From an uncultured Elusimicrobiales bacterium (lineage in GTDB: Bacteria > Elusimicrobiota > Elusimicrobia > Elusimicrobiales > Elusimicrobiaceae): DNA of 7,614 nt. Shown here in pieces: positions 1 to 5,613 of this stretch. How positions within the stretch are numbered: position 1 is the first letter of the stretch; every line of letters begins with the position of its first letter. The stretch lies in assembly GCA_905235355.1 (NCBI GenBank), contig CAJOLM010000061.1, positions 1-7,614 on the forward strand, in the 5' to 3' direction. The notes beneath the pieces are model-generated. The model had not been told where the DNA came from. It searched no databases and saw nothing but the letters and a program-made list of their open reading frames with translations. The translations under genes were made by a program, and so were the position numbers.

Positions 1-276
1 TCCAAGCGGGAGATTTTATTTAGCCGCATGAAAAAGACTAAAATGTCCGTGCGCCAGGCGGAAGATGCCGCGCGTGCGCTGGTGGCTCCGGCAGCTGAAA
101 AATTGCCAAAACCGCCCGAGGTGGTGTCTTTTGAGCAAGACCTGCAAGCTGCGCTAGGCACCAAGGTAGAAGTGCGCTATGGGCGGAAAATGTCCAAAGG
201 TGTGCTGATTATTCAGTACCACACGCTGGAAGAGCTGGACAATTTAGCCAGCCGCCTGAAAACAAAGTTGTTGTAA
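1..276 (+). CDS. parB: ParB chromosome-partitioning protein, C-terminal part (5' truncated by window edge)
   Basis: The frame is open from base 1 to the TAA at 274-276 (91 residues visible), so the ATG at 28 is internal and the true start lies upstream of the window. The piece reading KMSVRQAEDAARAL matches the end of the ParB DNA-binding core, where a 'SVRQ.E' helix is typical. A Pro/Ala-rich linker follows (LVAPAAEKLPKPPEV), then a dimerisation domain of the ParB type: a short helix with 'LQAALGTKVEV', a basic turn, 'KGVLIIQYHTLEELDNLASRL' and the C-terminus. ParB binds parS sites and works with ParA in chromosome segregation, and its C-terminal domain forms the dimer. The N-terminal CTPase domain and the helix-turn-helix are not visible. 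ParB paralogues such as Noc share this tail, so the exact subfamily is slightly uncertain. Confidence 0.85.
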   Translation, partial: SKREILFSRMKKTKMSVRQAEDAARALVAPAAEKLPKPPEVVSFEQDLQAALGTKVEVRYGRKMSKGVLIIQYHTLEELDNLASRLKTKLL

Positions 277-289
277 GTATATTGAAACA

Positions 290-318
290 AAACCCCCGCA
301 TCAAAAGGCGGGGGGTTT
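290..318. terminator. Bidirectional intrinsic terminator between convergent parB and pilin genes
   Basis: The left arm AAACCCCCGC (290-299) pairs with GCGGGGGGTTT (308-318) with one bulged G, around an 8-nt loop. Read on the minus strand, the stem is followed by TTTTGTTT, a good U-tract for ending the pilin transcript. Read on the plus strand, it is followed by TTTAAC, a poorer tail, so termination of parB may be less complete. Confidence 0.75.
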
Positions 319-363
319 AACAGTAGCTATTTTTGTGGTAATACTAGCAACCAAATACGGCGT

Positions 364-1080
364 TTACAGAATAGGTGTACTTACCTCAAATCCTTGTCCT
401 GCTAAATTTTTGCATACTTTTTCGCCTAAATCAGAAAAATATTGGCAACTTTTTTCTTCTGTCCCATCTGAATTTGCAACGATTACTAAAAAGTATTGCG
501 CATCTTCCACAGTTCCATCACAACCGGAGGAAGGAGTTTTTCCTCTGTACACAGCAGCCCTGTTTATAAAGGTCAAGAAACTATAAACAAAATTATTGGT
601 ACAATAGGAATTACCATCCGCTGACCATGAGCCACCTGTTAATTCCATAATATCTTTTGCAGCCGTATCACTGTTTGGATTTTGTAACAAATCCAAGCGA
701 CGAGCTTGTATGCCATGCCGTAGATTAATAAGTGCTTCCGTAGCGCGTGCTTTTTCCACTGCTGTTGTATATTGCGGCAGCGCGATGGCAGACAAAATGC
801 CGATGATGAGTACGACGACAAGCAGCTCAATGAGTGTGAAGGCACCACGACGTGTCGTCCTGAGGTGTTGTTGCTCAGGACCTCGTTGTTTCCAAGCAAC
901 GACCGGGGTGCTGAGCAAAGACGACTCAGCACGACAATTATTTTTTATATCCCGCATAGAAACACTGCGGGATGACGAGGAGTGCGTAAATGCGTGATGC
1001 CACCCCCGAGGGTTGGTATCGGGGGTCTCATCCGCTTTTTTAAGGTTGAGATTCCCGATTACAGATTTCGGGAATGACAT
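364..1080 (-). CDS. Type IV pilin-like protein with an unusual long N-terminal extension encoded by palindromic repeats
   Basis: Residues 81-104 are a classic class III prepilin helix beginning FTLIELLVVV. Glu sits at +5, and Ala80 precedes the expected cleavage point for prepilin peptidase (PilD type). The mature part (about 158 residues) has four cysteines (160, 187, 212, 223). The last two form a C-x10-CK pattern also seen in the second pilin at 6963-7478. The protein should be exported, cleaved and either assembled into a pilus or pseudopilus or inserted in the inner membrane. The oddity is the first 80 residues. Pilin leaders are normally about 5-30 residues, but this one is translated from a cluster of hairpin repeats. 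No ATG lies between codon 42 (ATG at 957) and the helix; codon 55 is a TTG without a Shine-Dalgarno. The ATG at 1080 has no Shine-Dalgarno either. The well-placed upstream start (1139) is out of frame because of a 20-bp duplication. The pilin identity is firm; the start and current expression state are not. Confidence 0.75.
   Translation of the reverse strand: MSFPKSVIGNLNLKKADETPDTNPRGWHHAFTHSSSSRSVSMRDIKNNCRAESSLLSTPVVAWKQRGPEQQHLRTTRRGAFTLIELLVVVLIIGILSAIALPQYTTAVEKARATEALINLRHGIQARRLDLLQNPNSDTAAKDIMELTGGSWSADGNSYCTNNFVYSFLTFINRAAVYRGKTPSSGCDGTVEDAQYFLVIVANSDGTEEKSCQYFSDLGEKVCKNLAGQGFEVSTPIL
857..1075. repeat. Cluster of five 25-bp palindromic elements with 8-9-8 geometry
   Basis: Five perfect inverted repeats, each with an 8-bp arm, 9-nt loop and 8-bp arm, lie at 857-881 (GTCCTGAG/CTCAGGAC), 908-932 (GTGCTGAG/CTCAGCAC), 949-973 (ATCCCGCA/TGCGGGAT), 1002-1026 (ACCCCCGA/TCGGGGGT) and 1051-1075 (ATTCCCGA/TCGGGAAT). 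The arms differ between elements but always pair within an element. When oriented alike, four of the five are preceded by GTC (GCC in the fourth), and three are followed by CTC. The elements at 857 and 1002 point one way, the other three the opposite way. A shorter 6-bp hairpin (TCGTTG/CAACGA, 883-902) sits between the first two. AT spacers resembling ATTTTTTATA follow some elements. They resemble the widespread 'GTCATYCCCG...' hairpin repeats of many genomes (compare Neisseria dRS3 or REP-like elements). The cluster lies inside the pilin reading frame without a stop codon. Confidence 0.85.
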
Positions 1081-1110
1081 ATTTTTTATAGGAATGACAT
1101 ATTTTTTATA
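1071..1110. repeat. Perfect 20-bp tandem duplication at the pilin 5' end
   Basis: The unit ggaatgacatattttttata occurs twice head to tail, at 1071-1090 and 1091-1110, with no mismatch. The first five bases of the copy at 1071 are the right arm end of the palindrome at 1051-1075. Twenty is not a multiple of three, so the duplication changes the frame between the upstream start at 1139 and the pilin. It also introduces the TAA at 1086-1088 that ends the leader ORF. Confidence 0.95.
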
Positions 1111-1139
1111 TTTCTCTTTCCATTTTTTGTCATGTGCAT
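1086..1139 (-). CDS. 17-codon leader ORF with strong ribosome binding site upstream of the pilin
   Basis: On the minus strand, an ATG at 1139-1137 follows AGGAG with a 6-nt gap. It reads M-H-M-T-K-N-G-K-R-N-I-K-N-M-S-F-L and then TAA at 1088-1086. Only 5 nt separate the stop from the ATG at 1080 that opens the long pilin frame. Two readings fit. It may be a true leader peptide coupled to the pilin by termination-reinitiation. Or it may be the original pilin start, cut off by the 20-bp duplication: removing one copy joins this start in frame to the pilin, giving a 251-residue protein. I favour the second as the origin, and reinitiation as the way any pilin is made in this state. Confidence 0.45.
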   Translation of the reverse strand: MHMTKNGKRNIKNMSFL

Positions 1140-1145
1140 AATATT

Positions 1146-1150
1146 CTCCT
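1146..1150 (-). promoter_or_regulatory. Shine-Dalgarno site of the leader ORF / ancestral pilin start
   Basis: AGGAG on the minus strand lies six bases before the ATG at 1139. It is the only convincing ribosome binding site between the promoter at 1187-1219 and the pilin helix, and so it bears on which start codon the gene originally used. Confidence 0.7.
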
Positions 1151-1186
1151 GTTTGCTTGCATACAAAAGTGCCTTACGAAAGGCAT

Positions 1187-1219
1187 ACTATATTTTGTTT
1201 TTTTTTTTTGATTTGTCAA
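1187..1219 (-). promoter_or_regulatory. Promoter of the minus-strand pilin with a 12-nt poly-A tract in the spacer
   Basis: On the minus strand, a consensus -35 TTGACA (1219-1214) is followed 21 nt later by TATAGT (1192-1187), a 5/6 match to a -10. The spacer contains an uninterrupted run of 12 A (1209-1198). A 21-nt spacer is longer than the usual 16-18, so as it stands the promoter may be weak. Shortening the tract would bring it to the optimum. No better -10 is seen at 16-20 nt. Confidence 0.6.
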
Positions 1220-1258
1220 GCATTTTTTTCGGCACTTGTTGTTAGTGAGAAACAAAAC

Positions 1259-1284
1259 TACCCCGCGCTATATAACGCGGGGTA
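1259..1284 (-). terminator. Intrinsic terminator of the mgtC-like/aminotransferase unit
   Basis: A perfect 9-bp stem, TACCCCGCG (1259-1267) with CGCGGGGTA (1276-1284), closes an 8-nt loop. On the minus strand it is followed by GTTTTGTTT. It starts 20 bases beyond the aminotransferase stop codon and separates that unit from the pilin promoter. Confidence 0.85.
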
Positions 1285-1304
1285 TTGTATGCTAGCAGAA
1301 AAAT

Positions 1305-2429
1305 TTATTTTTTCTCGTAGAAAGCGCGAATAGTGTCGCACACGCGGGCCACTTGCGCTTCCGTCAGTTCCGGAAACATCGGGATAGACAACACTTCTTT
1401 GGCGGCTTTTTCAGCGTTGGGATAATCGGCTGCTTTAAAGCCCAAGTGTTTGTATGCTGGTTGTTTGTACAGCGGCACCGGATAATACACGGCTGACCCG
1501 ATACCATGCTCTTTTAAATACGCTTGCAGTGCGTCGCGGTTTTCCACGCGCAAGGTATAGACGTAATAAGATTGGGAATATCCGGCCGGCGGCGTCGGCG
1601 GGGTGACCACCGGCAGACCTTGCAAACCTTCCTCATACCAGGCAGCCACTTTTTGGCGGGCGTCGGTCCAATCTTGCAAGTGTTTGATTTTCACGCGCAA
1701 AATGGCGGCTTGCACTTCGTCCATACGCAAGGTGGAACCTTCCAAATCATATTCATAAGCTTTGTGTTTGGCGCGGCCGCTATGGCGCAAACTGCGGCAG
1801 CGGTCGGCAATTTCGTCGTCGTTAGTGGTGATAGCACCGGCGTCTCCGCACGCGCCTAAATTTTTGCTCGGATAAAAGCTAAACGCACCTGCGTCGCCAA
1901 TGCCACCCACTTTTACGTCGTCGGCGGTAGCCAAATGCGCCTGGGCACAATCTTCAATCACTTTTAAATCATGCTCGCGCGCTAAATTCATAATAGCGTC
2001 CATATCCGCCGGATAACCGTACAAGTGTACGGGCAAAATGGCTTTGGTTTTTTTGGTAATTTTGCGCTCAATATCTTTGGGGTCAATGTTGTACGTGCGC
2101 GGATTAATATCGGCAAATACAAATTTCGCCCCCGTCAGAGAAACAGAAGACGTGGTGGCAATAAACGTAAACGGCGTGGTGATTACTTCGTCGCCTTCGC
2201 CAATGCCGGCAGCACCCAGCGCAATTTGAATAGCACTTGCCCCGGAGGAACAAGAGATACAATGTTTCACGCCAATGAGTTCGGCAAAATCTTTTTCAAA
2301 TCCTTCGGTTTGCGGGCCTAAAAGCCAATGCATGGAATTAAGCGCATCCAACGCGGCAGCATTTAATTCTTTTTTTAACGACTCATGTTGTTTTTGCAAA
2401 TTAAACAAAGGAATATTGTCTTGTGACAT
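1305..2429 (-). CDS. DegT/DnrJ/EryC1/StrS-family PLP-dependent sugar aminotransferase
   Basis: This 374-residue fold-type I aminotransferase belongs to the family that transfers an amino group, usually from glutamate, to a keto-sugar nucleotide for surface polysaccharide or glycan synthesis in the cytoplasm. Visible signatures, in order: LFNLQKQ (8-14) as the N-terminal start; [11 protein letters not shown] (61-71), where the family binds cofactor phosphate; PFTFIAT (86-92); [12 protein letters not shown] (133-144); VIEDCAQAH (157-165), with Asp160 expected to contact the pyridine nitrogen; and [16 protein letters not shown] (184-199), with Lys189 as the Schiff-base lysine. The C-terminal domain includes [14 protein letters not shown] (314-327). 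Length is normal for the family. AGGAG-like GGAG at 2444-2441 precedes the ATG by 11 nt and overlaps the stop of the upstream mgtC-like gene, so the pair is probably cotranscribed and coupled. The exact sugar substrate cannot be told; the 3-keto-sugar and WbpE-like subgroups are the closest in feel. Confidence 0.93.
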   Translation of the reverse strand: MSQDNIPLFNLQKQHESLKKELNAAALDALNSMHWLLGPQTEGFEKDFAELIGVKHCISCSSGASAIQIALGAAGIGEGDEVITTPFTFIATTSSVSLTGAKFVFADINPRTYNIDPKDIERKITKKTKAILPVHLYGYPADMDAIMNLAREHDLKVIEDCAQAHLATADDVKVGGIGDAGAFSFYPSKNLGACGDAGAITTNDDEIADRCRSLRHSGRAKHKAYEYDLEGSTLRMDEVQAAILRVKIKHLQDWTDARQKVAAWYEEGLQGLPVVTPPTPPAGYSQSYYVYTLRVENRDALQAYLKEHGIGSAVYYPVPLYKQPAYKHLGFKAADYPNAEKAAKEVLSIPMFPELTEAQVARVCDTIRAFYEKK

Positions 2430-2443
2430 AAAGCGGTGTTCTC

Positions 2444-3073
2444 CTATTTGTACAAACTATACACGTCGGGCATTTCCAGGATATGCTTGGTCACTTGCAG
2501 AAACTCATTGTCTGTAAACGTGGCCACGAGCGTGACGGAAAAATGCTGGTCATGTTTGGTTACTTCTTTGCGCAAAATTTGTATGTTTTGCTTTTCAATT
2601 TCTTGGCAAATTTTGGTGACTACATCCCATTTCGGGTTGCAGGTTAAATAAATGGTATCGTAGCGGCGCAAGCGGTCCACCATACCCAAGGTGCGGCGTG
2701 CAAACAGTTGCATGAGCAGCACGAGCGCACACGCGCCGGCGGCAAGCATATATTGCCCGTACCCGACGGCCATGCCGATAGCCGCCACCAACCACACACC
2801 GGCGGCGGTAGTCAAGCCGGAAATTTTATTTCCCTCGCGCAAAATCGCACCTGCGCCCAAAAAACCCACGCCGGAAACAATTTGCGCTGCGATACGACCC
2901 GGGTCGCCACCCATTTCGCCCATGTATAAAGACAAAATGGTAAACAGCGTCGCGCCGACGCAGATGATAGAATTGGTGGCGTATCCGGCGGGCTTGTCAT
3001 TGTACTGACGCTCCAGCCCCATGATACCGCCCAAAACCATGGCAAGTATTATTTTGACTAAAATATGTTCCAT
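2444..3073 (-). CDS. MgtC/SapB-family inner-membrane protein
   Basis: This 209-residue protein has about five hydrophobic segments (roughly 4-21, 34-52, 61-78, 85-104, 107-124) followed by a soluble tail. Family motifs are clear: [10 protein letters not shown] (15-24), [15 protein letters not shown] (27-41), [22 protein letters not shown] (58-78, with the core SGVGFLGAG) and [19 protein letters not shown] (86-104). Residues ~138-209 look like the small ACT-like cytosolic domain found in MgtC proper. MgtC proteins help cells cope with low magnesium or acid and can modulate the F-type ATPase in pathogens; for most members, including this one, the exact role is unknown. It is followed after 14 bases by the sugar aminotransferase. 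The ATG lies only about 10 nt from the -10 element, and no Shine-Dalgarno precedes it, so the mRNA may be leaderless. Later in-frame ATGs (codons 12, 18) would remove the first helix and also lack a Shine-Dalgarno. Confidence 0.93.
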   Translation of the reverse strand: MEHILVKIILAMVLGGIMGLERQYNDKPAGYATNSIICVGATLFTILSLYMGEMGGDPGRIAAQIVSGVGFLGAGAILREGNKISGLTTAAGVWLVAAIGMAVGYGQYMLAAGACALVLLMQLFARRTLGMVDRLRRYDTIYLTCNPKWDVVTKICQEIEKQNIQILRKEVTKHDQHFSVTLVATFTDNEFLQVTKHILEMPDVYSLYK

Positions 3074-3082
3074 AGTATTTCT

Positions 3083-3111
3083 ATTATAGCAAATACGGGT
3101 TGGATAGTTAA
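3083..3111 (-). promoter_or_regulatory. Promoter of the mgtC-like/aminotransferase unit
   Basis: Minus strand: TTAACT (3111-3106, 4/6 to -35), a 17-nt spacer, then a perfect TATAAT (3088-3083) preceded by TGC, an extended -10. The transcription start would fall around 3076, a few bases before the ATG at 3073. Confidence 0.7.
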
Positions 3112-3169
3112 AAAGATATGATACAGAGAAATGTTTGTGCGGTGTTGCCGACGTATTTTATAGAAAGTA

Positions 3170-3197
3170 TTGTATGTTGCTCATAATTTGCTATAAT
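3170..3197 (+). promoter_or_regulatory. Promoter of the glmU-prs-rplY-pth operon
   Basis: A perfect -10 TATAAT (3192-3197) is preceded by TGC (extended -10). The -35 is weak (TTGTAT at 3170-3175, 16-nt spacer). Transcription would start near 3204, giving a leader of about 44 nt before the ATG at 3248. Confidence 0.65.
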
Positions 3198-3247
3198 ATT
3201 TGTACCAAATTTTTGATGTGATTCTTTTTAGGCAAGAGTTAAACAAA

Positions 3248-4648
3248 ATGGTAGCCAAAAAAAATCTATGTGTACTTATTCTAGCCGCCGGTAAAGGCAC
3301 TAGAATGAAGTCTTCCCTTCCTAAACCGCTACACCCCGTGTGCGGTGTTCCCATGATTGCGCATAGTTTGCGTGCGGCCCAAGCATTGGGGCCGGGCGCG
3401 ATTTGCGTTGTGGTCGGGCATGAAGCCGCTGCGGTCATGGGTAGCGTTACTGAAAATGTGGAGAAATGGGGCATTACCGCTCCTGTACTGTTTGCCGAGC
3501 AAAAAGAATTAAACGGATCCGGCGGTGCGGTGCGTGCCGCGTCAGAAGCCATTAGCCGCTTTGAACAAGTCCTCGTGCTCAATGGGGACGTGCCTTTGAT
3601 TTTGCCGGAAACATTGGAAAATATGCTTACCCTGGCGGCGGACAAAAAGGCTGGGGCTTTGGTGTTAAGTATGCAAGTGGCTAATCCCACAGGCTATGGC
3701 CGTATTGTGCGCGGCAAAGAGGACAATTTTGATTGCATTGTAGAAGAAGCGGACGCAGACGCTGCCACGCGCCGCATTACGGAAGTAAACGGCGGTATGT
3801 ACGTATTTAACAGCCAGGATTTAACAGCAGCATTAGCCAAACTAACCCCGCAAGGGCCCAAGCACGAGTTTTATTTAACCGACACTTTATCTTTTATTAA
3901 ACAAGCCGGCAAACCGGTAGCCGTTTATGCACTGCCGGATGAAACCGAAGCATTGGGCGTCAATAGCCGTGCCGAACTGGCACAGGCAGAAATCCTGATG
4001 CAGCGCCGCATTAATACCAAGCTGATGGCAGACGGCGTGCGCCTAATCCGCCCGGAAGATACCTATATTGAAGCCGGCGTGCAAATCGGCGCCGATACCA
4101 CCATTTTCCCCGGTACTTATATTCAAGGAAATACGACCATTGGCGCTAACTGCTTAATAGAAGGCGGCGTCATGATACGCAACTGCCAAATTGCAGACAA
4201 TGTCATTATCCGCATGGGCAGCTATTGTGATGACAGCGTGGTCGCCACTACCTGTGAGGTAGGCCCGTATGCGCGCCTGCGCCCGGGGGCAGAACTAAAA
4301 ACCAAAGCCAAAGTGGGCAATTTTTCGGAAGTTAAAAAATCCGTCATTGGGGAAGGCTCCAAGGTTAATCACTTGACCTATATTGGAGATACTGACATGG
4401 GCGCCGGAGTGAATATCGGTGCGGGGACCATTACCTGCAATTATGACGGGCAGAAAAAACACCGCACGGTGATTGGAGACCATTGTTTTGTAGGGTCTAA
4501 TACCAATTTTGTTGCACCTGTAGAAATAAAGCCGTATAGTAAAATCGGCGCCGGTTCCACGATTACCAAGGACGTAGCAGAAAACGCCTTGGCTATCGCA
4601 CGCTCGCGCCAGGTTGTATTAGAAAACAAAGGTATCAAAAATGATTAA
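3248..4648 (+). CDS. glmU: Bifunctional GlmU: GlcN-1-P acetyltransferase / GlcNAc-1-P uridylyltransferase
   Basis: GlmU makes UDP-GlcNAc in the cytoplasm for peptidoglycan and other glycans. Its C-terminal half acetylates glucosamine-1-phosphate with acetyl-CoA, and its N-terminal half adds UMP from UTP. The nucleotidyltransferase signature LILAAGKGTRMKSSLPKPLH (10-29) is complete, with LNGDVPL (111-117) and EVNGGMYVF (179-187). From about 265 the sequence becomes hexapeptide repeats of a left-handed beta-helix, with RPGAELKTKAKVGNFSEVKK (345-364), the expected catalytic His375 in KVNHLTYIGD, and NIGAGTITCNYDG (389-401). The length of 466 is normal. The frame is open further upstream to an ATG at 3200, but that codon lies only 3 nt after the -10 element and would not be transcribed, so the start at 3248 is preferred. 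Its ribosome binding site is weak (AAGAG around 3234). It overlaps prs by 8 bases. Confidence 0.97.
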   Translation: MVAKKNLCVLILAAGKGTRMKSSLPKPLHPVCGVPMIAHSLRAAQALGPGAICVVVGHEAAAVMGSVTENVEKWGITAPVLFAEQKELNGSGGAVRAASEAISRFEQVLVLNGDVPLILPETLENMLTLAADKKAGALVLSMQVANPTGYGRIVRGKEDNFDCIVEEADADAATRRITEVNGGMYVFNSQDLTAALAKLTPQGPKHEFYLTDTLSFIKQAGKPVAVYALPDETEALGVNSRAELAQAEILMQRRINTKLMADGVRLIRPEDTYIEAGVQIGADTTIFPGTYIQGNTTIGANCLIEGGVMIRNCQIADNVIIRMGSYCDDSVVATTCEVGPYARLRPGAELKTKAKVGNFSEVKKSVIGEGSKVNHLTYIGDTDMGAGVNIGAGTITCNYDGQKKHRTVIGDHCFVGSNTNFVAPVEIKPYSKIGAGSTITKDVAENALAIARSRQVVLENKGIKND

Positions 4649-5585
4649 AATCGTAAACGGAGATTTGTGTATTTTCTCCGGCAATTCCAATGTGGCTTTA
4701 GCCCAAAAGATTGCAGGCCATTTAAATATGGAGCTGGGCAAAATTCACGTAAAGCGTTTTGCCGACGGCGAAATTGACGTGCAAATTTTGGAATCTGTCC
4801 GTGCGCATGACTGCTATATTATCCAGTCCACCTGCCCCCCGACCAATGAAAATTTGATGGAGCTGCTGATTATGGTGGATGCGTTTAAACGCGCCAGCGC
4901 GGGACGCATCAATGTGGTCATCCCATACTTTGGCTATGCGCGTGCCGACCGCAAGGCAGCCGCCCGCGTACCCATTACGGCTAAACTGGTCAGCAATTTA
5001 ATTGCCGAGGCGGGCGCCGACCGCATTATGACGCTAGACCTGCACGCGGGACAAATCCAGGGATTTTTTGATATCCCGGTGGACCACCTGCGCGCACGCA
5101 GCGTATTTTTGGATTACTTTAAAGATTTTAAACGGGACGATTTGGTCGTTATTTCGCCGGACGTGGGCGGTGTGGAACGCGCCCGCAAATTTGCCGCCAG
5201 ACTGGATGTGGGGCTGGTTATCATTGATAAACGCCGCCCCAAACCCAACGAAGCGGTGGTATATAATGTTATCGGCGACGTAAAGGACAAAGTGGCTATC
5301 ATCTTTGATGATATCGTAGATACGGCGGGAACGCTGATCTCGGTGGCCAATAAAATTAAAGAAGCAGGCGCGCGCGAAGTATATGCCGCTTGCTCGCACG
5401 GGTTGCTTTCGCGCAATGCCGTGGATAAAATCAACCAATCAGCTATTAAAAAACTAATCATTACAGATTCGCTGCCGATACGGGATTTGGGACCGAAAGT
5501 GGAAACGCTGTCCGTATCGTATATCTTTGCAGATGCCATTAAGCGCAATCATGACGGGCGCTCTATTGGTGATATGTTTAATTAG
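4641..5585 (+). CDS. prs: Ribose-phosphate pyrophosphokinase (PRPP synthetase)
   Basis: The enzyme transfers pyrophosphate from ATP to ribose-5-phosphate, making PRPP for purine, pyrimidine, histidine, tryptophan and NAD synthesis. The 314-residue length is typical of class I enzymes. Motifs: FSGNSN (12-17), KRFADGEIDVQILESVR (38-54), QSTCPPTNENLMELLIMVDA (62-81), YFGYARADRK (96-105), LDLHAGQIQGFFDIPVDHL (132-150, His135 expected in the active site), the flexible-loop region DKRRPKPNEA (196-205), and the PRPP-binding loop DDIVDTAGT (223-231). The residue after YAR is Ala102, where many bacterial enzymes have Gln (YARQDR). The ATG sits inside the end of glmU (ATGATTAA overlap), with a modest AAAGG 8 nt before it, so translation is probably coupled. 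The glmU-prs order is conserved in many bacteria. Confidence 0.97.
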   Translation: MIKIVNGDLCIFSGNSNVALAQKIAGHLNMELGKIHVKRFADGEIDVQILESVRAHDCYIIQSTCPPTNENLMELLIMVDAFKRASAGRINVVIPYFGYARADRKAAARVPITAKLVSNLIAEAGADRIMTLDLHAGQIQGFFDIPVDHLRARSVFLDYFKDFKRDDLVVISPDVGGVERARKFAARLDVGLVIIDKRRPKPNEAVVYNVIGDVKDKVAIIFDDIVDTAGTLISVANKIKEAGAREVYAACSHGLLSRNAVDKINQSAIKKLIITDSLPIRDLGPKVETLSVSYIFADAIKRNHDGRSIGDMFN

Positions 5586-5613
5586 TTTTTATAAATAATA
5601 AGGAGTAAAGAAA

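Noticed and set aside
335..586. Plus-strand ORF opposite the pilin
   Set aside because: It is antisense to the well-supported pilin, with no recognisable domain or ribosome binding site.
857..1075. CRISPR array
   Set aside because: The palindromes differ from one another in arm sequence, their spacing is irregular (centres 41-53 bp apart), and no cas gene is present.
3115..3125. GATATGATACA shared with the pilin promoter at 6915-6925, as an extra plus-strand promoter
   Set aside because: The only -35-like sequence (TTGGAT at 3100) is 11 nt away, too close; probably chance in AT-rich DNA.
3200..3247. In-frame ATG 16 codons upstream as the glmU start
   Set aside because: It lies 3 nt after the TATAAT at 3192-3197, so it should not be on the transcript. 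The GlmU family also normally begins a few residues before LILAAGKGTRM.
5034..5548. Minus-strand ORFs of 134-144 residues across prs
   Set aside because: They are shadows of the strongly conserved prs frame, with no family features.
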